DNA of 64,000 nt. It comes from Pomphorhynchus laevis (lineage: Eukaryota > Acanthocephala > Palaeacanthocephala > Echinorhynchida > Pomphorhynchidae). The translations under genes were made by a program, and so were the position numbers. Of this stretch, positions 32,561 through 43,899 are shown piece by piece (position 1 is the first letter of the stretch; the number at the start of each line of letters is the position of its first letter). The notes beneath the pieces are model-generated. The model ran no database searches. It worked only from the letters and a program-made list of their open reading frames with translations, and was not told the DNA's origin. Where the stretch lies: assembly GCA_012934845.2 (NCBI GenBank), contig WNNJ02002901.1, positions 1 to 64,000 on the forward strand, read 5' to 3'.

Positions 32561-34693
32561 CTAAGCGCTTTATTTGACACAGGAAACACGTTGAACTTCG
32601 TAAGCTCGAATCACATAACACGATTAAATGTGAAAGTGTGGCGTCTGCAATCCAAAATATCAATGGCATCCTCCGGAATCGAGGTAACTTCAAATGGTTC
32701 GATAACAGTCAACATTCGTATGCAAGGAAAGCTATTTCGTAACGTAAAACTACTGATTCTAGACGATCTTTGTTCAGACATCATCCTTGATATCGACTTT
32801 ATGAAGAGACATTCCAACATACAATTTCGATTCCACGGTCAAGAAAAACCAATTTCATTGAGAGTAATGACCATTGCTGAAACTCTAAAGCTATTTGAGC
32901 ACCTAAACGAGAACTGTACACCTATTATTACAAAATCTCGAAAACACACGCGAGAACTATGCATTCATACGTAATGAGATATACAAACTTCTGCGAAAAC
33001 ACATAATTGAGCCGAGCACATCGCCTTAGCGAGCACAAACATTCGTGACTACTAACCAGCGAAGAAATAAACGAATGGTTGTGGACTATTCCAAGACAAT
33101 AAACCAATATACACATCTCGACGGATATCCACTTCCAAACATAGAAACCTGATCACGGAAATATCTCAATACAAATTCTTCTCAACTATTGATCTTGAAT
33201 CCGCGTATCACCAAGTCGAAATCCACTCAACCGATCGTCAATATACTGCGTTCGAAGCATGCGGCAAACATTATCAATTTACCAGGATTCCTTTTAGTTT
33301 CGCGAACGCGGTAGCATGTTTTCAAAGAATCATGGATAAAATAATCGCGGACAATGATTTGACCGACACATACGTCTACCTAGACGAAATCACTATATGT
33401 GGACGCACAAGAGAGGAGCATAACCGAAATGTAGATCGATTTCTTTCAGTCTGACATCATTAAACTTAAAGTTCAACAATGGAAAATACAAATTCTGTAG
33501 AGAAGAAATCAACCTTCTCGGATATCAGATCAGAAATGGTAGCTTTAAACCCGACCCGTAACGATTTGAGCCTCTTAAATCCTTGCCAATTCCATCATGT
33601 CAGTCTGAACTTAAACGAGTGCAAGGTATATTTACTTATTATGCGAATTGGATAGCAAACTTTTCACTCAAAATGGCAAAAAATAACGTTTCACATTTCC
33701 CCATGAATGATGAGGCAATCGCAGCGTTCGAATGCATAAAATCGGACATAATGGAAGCCGCACAATATCATATTGACAACAATAAGCCATTAACTGTCGA
33801 AACTGACGCATCCGCAACAAGCATAGCCGAATCTCTCAGCCAAGAAGGAAAACCCGTGGCCTTTTTCTCTCGGTCATTAACCAATCCGGAGTCGCGATAC
33901 TCGGCAATTGAAAAAGAAGCGCATGCTATTGTGGAGTCACTTCGAAAGTGGAGACACCACCTTATCGGACGCCCCTTTACGATTATTACTGATCAAAGGT
34001 CCGTATCGTTCATGCTAAACAACAAGAGCAAGATCCAAATCAAAAATGAGAAGATTAATAGATGGCGCTTTGAACTATCAAAGTTCGAATTTAAGATTAT
34101 CTACATACATGGCAAACAAAACCACGTTGCCGACACTTTAACGCGAGTCTGCGCAGCAAGGTCTGATCTAGCCTCTCTTAAACAACTACACTTTGATTTG
34201 TGCCATCCCCGAATACGACGTTTAACAGCGTATGTACGAAAAAAAACATTCTACCGTTTTCATGCGACGACGTAAGACTAACTTGCAATAACTGCTCAGT
34301 TTGTTTAGAGATAAAAACCCAATATCCCATCCAGAAGGATCCCATGTTATAAAGTCGACTCGTCCATTTGAGCGGCTATCCATGGACTTCAAATGTCCTT
34401 TACCAACATCAACACAAAGAAATCCTTACCTCCTGTTCGAGGTCGACGAATACAGTCGTTTTCCATTCGGTTTCCCATGCAAAGACACAAGTTCACAAAC
34501 AGTGATTGAGAAGCTTGAACTGCTATTTCCGACGTTCGGCACCCCAGAGTTTATACATTCTGATAACGCAACTTGCTTCAGGTCAGCGGAGCTGAAACAA
34601 TACTTACTATCTCTGAACATATCCTCTAGTCATTCGTCTCCATTCAATCCCAGAGGAAACGGACAAGCGGAACGATTTGTCGGCCAGATTTAA
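32500..34693 (+). pseudogene. Ty3/Gypsy fossil, pol region (PR-RT-RH-INT)
   Basis: Aspartic protease (ALFDTGNTLNFVSS, about 32567), RT (FFSTIDLESAYHQVEI near 33180 and a YLDE catalytic box near 33380), RNase H (VETDASATSIAES to HGKQNHVADTLTR, about 33797-34145), and integrase core (RLSMDFKCPLP to NPRGNGQAERFVG, about 34373-34690). The integrase position after RNase H assigns it to Ty3/Gypsy rather than Ty1/Copia. Broken. Confidence 0.85.
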
Positions 34694-35350
34694 ACTACGA
34701 TGCCTCCAGCACTATGCACCCTCAATCTTGGAATAAAAGACTAGGAGAAAGTCTTACAACACGCCCTCAACTACAGTCGTAGCTTACTATGTACAGTCAC
34801 TAACGAATGTCCACACGATATGATTTTCAGATACCGTTGACGATACCTAAAACAAAACCAACTCCTGCAATGGCTGACGCATGCGCAGTCAGTGTTAGTG
34901 ATAAACCACAACCGAACATACAAACATTGTCCTAACTTAGTGCCAGCTAAACTAGAGAATATAAATCCTAATTATTCAACAGTCTCATACCTTAACGGAT
35001 AGCATAGAACAGTCTCGAATCGCGATATTGCAAGGTTACCTCAGGAATGCTGCAATAATAACACGCCGACGGATGAACGGAACGACCAACAATGGAAGGT
35101 ATTCACGACCCATTAATAGAAGACAACCAACAAGACGCGCCAATAACCTACAAGGACGATGTCGAAGCAATAGCGGAAGCCGGCCAAAATACATTAACAA
35201 GCGAAACAATGAGCGATAGCGGTCATGGCACGACACGAGGAACTTACTTCAATGACAACGACAATGATACAGACGATAGTGGACCGAAGAGACAAGTTAG
35301 AGCACTAAAAGTGTCGAGCTACCTGCAGTATTATCTGTGGCGGTGGAGAA

Positions 35351-35486
35351 TGTGATGAAATTACCTTACCATTTACATTGTAAATCTTAACCCTTAATGT
35401 AAACTATTTATAATTACTGATTTACTACTTTGTTTTGTAGATATTACGCAATAAAGCTTTTTATAAGCGTATTTCTTTACCCTACA
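35351..35486 (+). repeat. 3' LTR of the Ty3/Gypsy fossil
   Basis: 136 bp, beginning TGTGATGAAATTAC and ending CCCTACA, preceded by purine-rich GCGGTGGAGAA, the likely polypurine tract. Confidence 0.9.
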
Positions 35487-36489
35487 CTAGTAATCCTGTA
35501 TTCTTTCGAGATAGTCTGCCTGGGGGAAGCAGAAATATTGGGAAAGTTTAGGGTTTTAGCTAAGACTTTGAGTTTCGTTGGAGTGGGGTTGAATAACCGA
35601 CCTTTATAGGTGGTCGAAAGTACCGCAGTAGCTTGCGATGAGAGATTGGAATTAAATCTCAGACTCGCATTTCCTTCGACTGTGAAGAGTTGGAGCGCTG
35701 TTTGGAAGAAGGCTACTCTGATTGGATCAAAGTAAAACCTCCTCCTCAGCAGCCTGTCTTCCTCTAACAGACAGCAAAGTAAGTCATGCGAGGTGGACAG
35801 TTGTTGGTGCGACTCCTCAACACAGGTAGGCTTTAGCATCCACCTCTCGTGTAGGAGTAGTATGTCGAGTAGATAATTTTTTTGTACAATGAAAGGTGGA
35901 GACGGTGGTTTGTGATTAAGATATTCGTTCCTGACTCTGCAGCGTGCTGCATTAATCCAACGACAAGTTACGTCGTTGAAGTCACCAAGTAACATGTTAT
36001 AAATACTACCCCATATACGATAGAGAAGGTAACTGGTCTTGTGAATCTCTTACTACCGAATATAGATTTTGATTATGCTAAGACGTTTACCGTTCTTTCA
36101 GAGTGTTATCGCTAAACAATACACGGCAAAACAAGAATAGTTTAGTAAGAGGTAAGATCTTAAGTGACTCTTAACACAGGTTTTAAGATTTTGAGAATAA
36201 GGTAAGTGAGGTGGGGTTGTGTACGGAGTAAAGTGAGAAGTTATTTCTTTGGATTAAACCAAGTAATGCCAGAGAGACCGGATAGATCATGTCTTTTGAA
36301 GGACTATTACATATGCATCTTGACTAGGTAGAAGGCTTAGGGCAGATAAACCTCCCAAGTTCTACTGAAAGATGTTCAGTGAAAACGGTTCAGGATTACT
36401 TTAAATGCAATTGGTGTCACTAAGAGGGACATCAGAATGCACTAGTTGTGTTAAGAAGACGGAAAATTGCCCTTCCTCCCTCCTGTGTT

Positions 36490-37785
36490 TAAGGATGAGT
36501 ACCCGGCAACACTCATCAGTAGAATGAACTACCCTCTGGTCGTTTCGGTTGTCTGCGTGATATTTGGATGACGGAGTTTCATACACTTTGCTTAATTGAC
36601 TAAGATATACGCTCTTTACCAGATCGAATTGCTGTGTGAACTATCATTAAACATTAGGCAGTGAATGTTGCTGAATTGTGGCTGCACTCTTTGAATCCTT
36701 AATGGATACGGCATGTATAATGGTGATGCACGGATGTGCTGAGTAGACAACGGTCCAGGATTTCTTACGAAATTTGGCATTTATATAAAATGGTGTTGCT
36801 TATTAAACTGGACTTTGATTTACAACTATCAGTCACCATGACACTTTTAGACGACCACTTCAGCATCAAAATGATGAGTACCCGGCAATACTCATCAGTA
36901 GAATAAAGTACCAACTGATCGTTTCGGTTGCCTGTGTGACATTGTGAATGAAGGCGTTTCCGACACTTTGCTTTATTGACTGAGACATATGTTCTTTACC
37001 AGATGGAATTGCTGTACGGACCATCCCTAAACACTAGGCAAAGGTTTTTGCTGAATTGTCGCTGCACACGTTGGATCCTTAATGTATAGGCATGTATAAT
37101 GGTGGTGCACGGATGTTCTAAGTAAACAACGGTCTAGGGTTTCTTACGAAATGCGGCATTTATAAAAAATTGTGTTGCTTGATATATTGGACTTTGATTC
37201 ACGTTTTAATATGGTCCGCACAGCAATTCAATTTGGTAAATAGCGTAAGCCTGAGTCAATTAAGCAAAGTGTCTGAAACGCCTTCAATCACAACGTCACG
37301 CAGGCAACTAGAACGAACAGTGGGTACTTCATTCTACTGATATATGTTGCCGGGTACTCCATCATTTCGATGCGGAAGTGGTCGTTTGGAAGTGGGATGG
37401 TAACCGAAAGTTCTGAATCAAAGTCTATTCTATCAAGCAACACCATTTTCTATAAATGCCGAATTTCGCAAGAAATCCTGGACCGTTGTTAACTTAGAAC
37501 ATCAGTCAACCACCATTATACATGTCGTATGCATTAAGGATGCAACGTGTCCAGCAACAATTCAGCAACAGCATATGCCTGGTGTTGTTTCAATTCGATC
37601 TGGTAGAGAACGTAAAATCAAGTCAATTAAGCAGTGTCGGAAACGTCTTCATTTACAACGTCACACAGGCAACCGAAACGACCAGTGGGTATTTTGTTCT
37701 ACTGATTAGTGTTACCGGATACTCTATCATTTCGATGCTGAACATCTGTGCACTACCATTATATATAAGATATGAACAGATCTGA
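36490..37785. repeat. Penelope-type terminal-repeat units, two direct and two inverted
   Basis: A unit of about 370 bp with landmarks GAGTACCCGGCAACACTCATC, CGTTTCGGTTGCC, TTTGCTTAATTGACT and AACGGTCCAGGATTTCTTACG occurs forward at about 36495-36865 and 36873-37205. It is then reversed at about 37205-37525 and, in part, at 37585-37770. Each unit holds its own hairpin (GATGAGT/ACTCATC arms). The arrangement precedes a plus-strand Penelope-like RT region, so these are its pseudo-LTRs. The same units recur at 48940-49720. Confidence 0.7.
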
Positions 37786-39480
37786 ATCTCTATGACCAGT
37801 CAAAGATTCGAAATTCGGAGAATTTTTCATGCTACCCGGAGTTTATAAAGATGCTTGACCATTTATTGGACAGTCGATCGTAAGCTGTATTATCACGCCA
37901 ACTGAGAGAATATCGAGATTTCTTCACCGAACATTATTACGCTAGCGAAGCAGGTACCACCTTATATCAAAAACAGCCCAGACTTTCTTCGTCAGTTCGA
38001 GAATGAGAAGAGTCTTTTATCATTAAATGCAATATTAAAAAAAGCAGACGTAGAAAGTTTACACACCAACATTTCAAATAGAGCAAGAATCACTGCAATA
38101 AATAGAGCTACACCAAAGCAAAATATACACGCAAGTTATAAACGTTTATCTTTAAGTCTGCAAAGTTAATATCGGAAAACAATATCATGGAGCACGATGG
38201 ACAATATTTTCGACAAAGAACAGGAACAGCAATGGGTACTCCTTTGGCTGCGGTAGTCCTATGTCTGCGATTTTGTTCATAGGTGTCCACCAGTATGAAA
38301 GGCTACGCCGGTCTGAAACGAAACCCCTTATTACGTGAGGTATATAGACGACACATTTCTCATATGACCTGGCAAAGAACATCTGAATGAATATTTGAAG
38401 TTGTTTAAGGACGTTTGCTAACTAAAATTGACTTACAAATATGGAAAAACTGTTACTTTTGAATATTTTCAATGTTAAAGGTGAATTTCAATTGGACTAT
38501 ATCGTAAACCATCAGACCAGACCTCGTATTTACATTCACAAAGTACACCCCCTCAAACTATGAAAAGAAACTTAGTGTTTGCCCATGCGGTTAGAATAAA
38601 AGGGTATGTTTCGATCCAAAGGAATTCTATAATCTTGTCAAATGTTTTACAGAGATCTTGATCTGAAGAGGCTACAGTCGCAGAATTCTTTATAAAGCCA
38701 AAGCTGTCACCAGATTAGATCGGAAAAGGTTACTTGAAATGGCATCCAAACATGAAAGCGTTAGACCACAGATGTGGCTGACGTCTCATCGCATGCTCGA
38801 CGATATTTATAAAGGGTATTAATGCAATAGAGTTCTACAATTAACAACTTGCCAATCACTAAAGTTCGATTCAGGATAAGAGACAAACTTTCAAACATAC
38901 TGATTGGATCTCGCTATATAAGACATACAGATCAAACTGAAAACAATTAGATATGCGCTCTATTGAAGACAAGCGATGCAAGACTTGTTCGGTGATGTTT
39001 AAAAGAGAAAGTGCATAAGTTCCGTAACAAATGCACATTTTCCCATCAAAGTGATTGTAAATTTAAAGACTCGGAATGTGATATGTGTAGGGACATGCCA
39101 ACTTTGTTCAAAACATTATGTCGGCCAGACATCGTTATCGCTCTCACGAAGACTAAATACACGCAGGACGCAAATTCGAAATCTGAATCTACTTGATGGA
39201 GCAGTGGCTCATAGCATCGAGCATGGAAGCAATGAGAATACAACGCATTATTGCATTTTGCAATCTATTTGCAAAAAGAAGAGCGGAAGAAAGAGGAAAT
39301 GAGATACGTTGGACTTCTTCATACGGAAAGTAAAAGGGGATGCAATCCTCAACATGTTTATGAGTGGCCTGACGTCACATAGTTTTACACAGTAACTTTT
39401 GAATTTATTTTGTGTGCCCGTGTTTTAGATTGAAAAAGGCTAACCTACGTGGGGCCGAAACGTCAAAAGTTCTGCTTTAC
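37786..39480 (+). mobile_element. Penelope-like element, lineage C (RT plus GIY-YIG), degraded
   Basis: Plus-strand blocks: an RT core with RYIDDTFLI (about 38336-38365; catalytic DD), then GLYRKPSDQTSYLHSQST (about 38492-38545). The GIY-YIG nuclease follows: VICVGTCQLCSKHYVGQTSL at about 39078-39140, continuing to about 39300 with LNLLDGAVAHSIEHGSN. RT followed by GIY-YIG is diagnostic of EN-bearing Penelope-like elements. The 3' end (39420-39470) has GGC...GGCCGAAACGTC, a motif typical of their terminal repeats. Frames are interrupted many times. Confidence 0.75.
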
Positions 39481-39519
39481 TTCCGCCTGCCTTAGGACGA
39501 AATGATGTGTATATCTACA

Positions 39520-39960
39520 TTAGTGTACATGTAAGGCTTAATATGTGGGTCGGACGTGTTTAACCTTCAACACAAAGGCAAATAATAGGAGAGCATATAT
39601 TAACGCTAAACGAGTAAACAATGACAGCGCAGTTTGGTACATGCTACATATTCCTAATCACATTATGACTGCAACCCTGATAGTGCAAACATCAGGGTTG
39701 CACTATCAGGTGCAAGAAAGTTTAATTTAAGAAAGCATCCCGAAAGCTATCACATCAGACAAATAATGTCCGATGAAAGTCTAAATGTAGAACATAACTT
39801 AAAGTTGTAAAACTGGTGCTAATTCTTTCGTGTCGATGTGGAAGTAATTATGTTCTATAAAAGATCTGTGATCTGTTCAAATTTTAGTTTTGCACTTAAG
39901 AATGGTAGTAAAACCCGAAAGCTCTGAGATAAAATCTACATCCTTGTTGCTCGATTTGAT
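39520..39960 (+). mobile_element. Penelope-like element, lineage D, C-terminal fragment
   Basis: TCLTFNTKANNRRAYINAKR, then HIMTATLIVQT (39551-39700), parallels NVSANNRRSGIKFKQIINDG and HILTATMIAQT in the longer lineage D copy at 45854-45980. So this is the C-terminal half of a GIY-YIG domain. The fragment has a local templated palindrome at 39671-39710 absent from the other copy. Confidence 0.65.
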
Positions 39961-40093
39961 CTCTTTCTCTAATAATAAAGGATTTATTAACAACTATATA
40001 ACCGATAAAAATGATTAACTAACTAAAAAACGAGACAATAAAGAACAAGTTTCCAAAAACGATCACTCTTCGTCGTCTTCATTCATCACGGCC

Positions 40094-42408
40094 TCAGGTC
40101 CGGCGGTATCTGAGCCCCATAGCCGATCCAACACGCCGCTCTTTGACTGAACCACCCGAGGTCTTTCCCCCCTGAAGAGTCCAATCGAGGTGGACTACGC
40201 TGAGTAAACGAGATATGAGCAGATTGAGAAACCTAAGCCTTTGCTCTGGGGGATGTCCTCTAGAGAAGAAGACTAATCCTGAGATAGCCCAATTGTCCCA
40301 GAGGCGCACCTGGGGTTTCCCAATCAATGACAGATACTGAGGTCGTTTCAGATCCAACCTAGCTCTCTTTAGGATACGTTTAAGTCTATCCAGGTCGGCT
40401 TTCGCCGACCAGTTCACCGTAACGGTAAACCCCAGGTATTTTACTCGACTCGTGAAGATAGGGAGGGTTGATTAGTCAAAATGGAGGAGAGTGCAGAGAG
40501 TGCTAATCTCTTAAGCTTGTGCTTTGTTGCAGGGGCGCCAGGAAAGACAACCACCTGCGATTTTGCGGAGTTTAAAATATGATTGGACATGGGTAACTGG
40601 TCTTTTAATCTTAAAAAGAACCTGCTGATTTCAGAGACTACATCTGTGCACCTGCGGCCAGAGAACATGGCTGAGGTACCATCAGCATATACCACAAGAC
40701 GTTGTTTGCGTTTAAAATTTTTAAAGAGTATAATGGAAGCATCTAAGATAGGAGAGAGGGGAGCCTTGAGGCACACCCGTAATAGGGAAGAACTGACGCT
40801 CATCAGCGTCGTCTTCATAAAAGAATCGCTTGGTGTACAGCAGTATCTACACCCTGTTCACAATTCTTGCAGGCAACCCGAAGGACCTGAGAGAAGAGAT
40901 AACAAAGGGAATGGAGATGCGGTCAAATGCAGCAGAAAAATCAAGGAAAACAACCACAACAAGACGATGACTGTTCTTTTGACAAAACTGATGCACTTCA
41001 CCAACCGCTGAATAAACCTAGCGACATTTAACGAACCAATGGAAACCAGGTGGGATTAAATTTCGTCTATTAAGATGATCGCTGATTCTACGCGCAAGCG
41101 CTTTTTCGTAGATTGAGACAAAGGAATTTTGAATCGAAATGGGCCGCAGGTCTTTAGGACAACAGACCGGATACTTTTTTGGTATAAAAATTCTCCTGCT
41201 TATATTGATGCCGACTACATCGTATGGGATGGCTGACAGCATTGTGAGGGCAACCTCCCTCTTTTGTTCGACCGTCAAAAGCGGACAGACACGAGAAGAT
41301 AGTGGAGTGACTGATTTGGAGGTGCCCGGAAGAGGTCCCTGGGCATTAAGAATATCTGTGACAGATAAGTCTCTACTCCTGAAGTCTCCCCAAGGCGGGA
41401 TTGGTTGCGGTGATTGAGTGACTATAATTGTGTAGGGATAGTGACTCCTCCGAAACTTGGTCAAGACCTATATAAACAATCCAACCCAATGCCCTATCCT
41501 TCCAACATACAAACTTCTCTTTGAATATCTTCCAGAAGGAATATTGGGATTGATTAAGGGAAGCAATGCTAGCCTTATCCTTACCCAGTGTGAACCTATA
41601 TCTATTGCTATAATATTCTTTCGAGAGAACTTGCCTGGCAGAATCAGAGAGATTGGGGAGACGGAACAAATATGCTAAGGTCTTGAGTTTTGTCGGAGTA
41701 AGTCTGAAAATACGACCTTTATAGGTTGTAGAGAGCAATGCGGTGGCTTGCGAGGAGAGGTAGGAATTAAATTCGGTTAAGCTCTCATTACCAATTCAGG
41801 TGAAGCGTGGGATAGCTGCCTGGAAGAAGTTCACTCTGATAGGGTCAAAGTAGAATCTCCTTCGAAGCAGCGTATTCTCTTCTACCCGCCAGCGAATTAG
41901 GTCACGAGGGGTGGACAGATGTTGTCGCGACTACTCCGTACAGAACGGTTTTAGCAACCACTTATCATGGAGCAGTAATAAGTTGAAGTCACCTAGTACC
42001 ATGTCGTAACCGCTGCCGATAATCCTATCCAGGAGGTCACGGTTCTTGTAAATTTCCCCTGGACGGATGTAGACATTGGCTAGACTGAGGCGTTTACCGT
42101 TCTTAAACTACTAAACAAGAATGGGATGGACAATAATAATTTAAAAGGAGGGAGGATCTTAAAAAGCATTTAACTAAGGTCAAGAGTCCTTGAGATGAAA
42201 ATGAGTAAGGAGGGGTTATGTACGGAGTATAGTGGGAACAAATGTGCTTAGGGATGAATCGAGTAATGTCCTGGGGGATATGTATAGACCGCGTCTCCTG
42301 AAGGACTATAACATCTGCATCTCTATCAGATAGAAGTCTAAGGGCAGAAGCTCTTCCAGAATTCCACTGAAGGATATTCAGTGAAAAAGGCTCTCGAGTA
42401 CTCTGCAT
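40094..42408 (-). pseudogene. LINE A copy 2 ORF2 (endonuclease and RT), broken
   Basis: Starts MQSTREPFSLNILQWNSGRA, with DADVIVLQETRS, the N and E motifs of an EEP endonuclease. LGDF-equivalent DNA lies near 41990. RT-coding DNA spans about 41120-40440 (FVKCR at the start; VVYADGTSAMFSG where YADD is expected, with DD changed to DG). The C-terminal LIGKPQVRLWDNWAISGL lies near 40300. At least four frame breaks. Confidence 0.7.
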
Positions 42409-42550
42409 TGTGTTAGGTTATCTGTATGGGGTTGCCACATCCCTAGACGAAGCCAGGGGTGGAAATGTTACCCTCTCCACCACTGGCGCTATCCAAGGTG
42501 GCCACTTGCTCACGGGCATTATCTTCATTTTCCTGGGAGGCCTGTTGTAG

Positions 42551-43605
42551 CTATTTTCCAATCTTCAATGGAGAAACAGAGTGAGTGGCTCCATCTCTTT
42601 TCTTCGATACTGGGATGACCGGCGATGAAATTTCATGAGCTGTGAAAAGTATAGCAAGCATGCCAGATATAAGTTTCTCCGTGTCCATTTTAGTAGATCT
42701 TTTGAAGGAATCCAGAAGGTGTATAATATCCTTGTCCAACATACGGTTCACCGGAATGGCTGCTATGGCAGCCGACAGTCTGTTAGGAGTAACAGGTGGA
42801 GTCACATGATCTTTCCTGTGTTTTTCGAAAAAGGGACACTTTCTAGACCAGGCAGAGGGGTCCCCTTTACAATTCGTGCATTTGGGAGAAACCACACATT
42901 TCTTTTCTTTTAGTAATGAGCTGCAGGAGTCCATGGAGCATACTCCGCAAATATTAGTTTTTGAACAATTTAATCCCCAGTGCCCCCAGACGTAGCAGAC
43001 GTTGCAATGGGGTAGGTAAGGTTGTCCTCTTCAACTATAGAGAAGAGAAGGTTATAACCTAGGAAAGGGTTGCAGGCTGATTGGGATAACGTTAGAATGT
43101 GCCCGGATTCTGCTGAGCAGAAAGCAACTGGAATCGGGAAACTATTCTTGTCTTTAAGAGTCATAACATTCGAGAGTTTAAATAAGGATTTTAGAGATTG
43201 AAGGTCGTCATCTTCCAGATTAGGAGGGAAGTTCGATATTCTGAAGGTCGAGAGAATAGGTTTACGCTCGATAATTCCAAGACTATTGAGATTACGGTTG
43301 AAAAAATTAACGTAATCAGTTGTTAACTCATTGATAGCAAATGAGATTTTTATAGTTGAGTCATACATTATCACAGAATTAAAAATAATCCTGTTAGGAT
43401 AACCACTTCCAACCCTGCTTAGAAATATTGAGAAGAGCCTTTGTCGCTCTTGAGGCTGAGTTAGTTTGATAATAATTAAGTTCCTTAACTTCGAAATAGG
43501 GGTAAGTTCCCCGTTAATCATAGGACTATAGGTAGATAATAAACCACTTACGTTAGAGTCTGTATTTAAGGAAGTTACCTGAGAATTGAAGGAATTAGCA
43601 TCCAT
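42551..43605 (-). pseudogene. LINE A copy 2 ORF1 (gag-like)
   Basis: 43605-42973 reads MDANSFNSQVTSLNTDSNVS..., with ISNFPPNLEDDDLQSL and IPVAFCSAESG...ACNPFLGYNL, the RRM-like core of Jockey-type ORF1. After a frame change near 42970 the zinc-knuckle region follows: CGVCSMDSC... and CTNCKGDPSAWSRKCPFFEK, then a C-terminal tail to 42551. The protein would bind the element's RNA. Broken by at least one frameshift. Confidence 0.75.
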
Positions 43606-43899
43606 TTCTGCAGAATTTTCGTTTTTTTTTCGAATTTCTTTTGATAGCTCCGACGCTAACTAGAATTATATTTTTGCTTCCCTCTTTCTCTAATATCATA
43701 AAGTATTGTATTAAACGTAATCTCGAGTAATTTTGATTTGACATCATGCGTACAAATAAATTTTGCATTGGATCTCCAATCTTGATTCGAGTAAATGATG
43801 ACAAAACGTTCGAGTAAATAGCAGTACTACGACGCTTTTACAAGACTGCATTTTAATAGATTCAAGGTAATATTAATGAGTCACTACATACTACGTTAC

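Larger units (their letters stand above)
31540..35486 (+). mobile_element. Ty3/Gypsy LTR retrotransposon fossil
   Basis: An LTR element of the Ty3/Gypsy family by domain order: gag, protease, RT, RNase H, integrase. The 136-bp LTRs (31540-31675 and 35351-35486) begin TG and end CA. They differ at about ten positions, roughly 7 percent, so the insertion is fairly old. A perfect 5-bp target duplication, CTAGT, flanks it (31535-31539 and 35487-35491), and it sits inside LINE A copy 1. The element looks whole in outline but is broken, with on the order of ten interruptions. No envelope gene is apparent between integrase and the 3' LTR. Confidence 0.9.
29295..36490 (-). mobile_element. LINE A copy 1 (Jockey-superfamily), split by a Ty3/Gypsy fossil
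   Basis: A minus-strand LINE whose 3' end is near 29295 and whose ORF2 start is near 36410, interrupted at 31540-35486 by an LTR element. It aligns along its length with the copy at 58140-61960: 3' region with the CCAGTCAAGG landmark at 29430, RT-coding DNA at 29.7-30.4 kb, the intervening ORF2 segment at 30.5-31.5 kb, and the endonuclease at 35.5-36.4 kb, where LLGDFNDVTCRWINAARCRV (about 35995-35935) carries the GDFN motif. ORF1 appears missing; Penelope-type repeat units begin at about 36490. Many stops and frameshifts; this is the oldest-looking LINE A copy. Confidence 0.75.
39968..43850 (-). mobile_element. LINE A copy 2 (Jockey-superfamily)
   Basis: A nearly full-length minus-strand LINE: 5' region to about 43850, ORF1 (43605-42551), ORF2 endonuclease from 42408, RT and C-terminal part to 40094, and 3' region to about 39968 with TTATTAACAACTATATAACC shared with the copy at 58140. 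The two copies differ enough to be separate subfamilies. ORF2 has several frameshifts and stops. Confidence 0.8.

Noticed and set aside
34690-35350. Envelope gene in the Ty3/Gypsy fossil
   Set aside because: The interval is short and reads like an integrase tail; there is no signal peptide, cleavage motif or membrane anchor.
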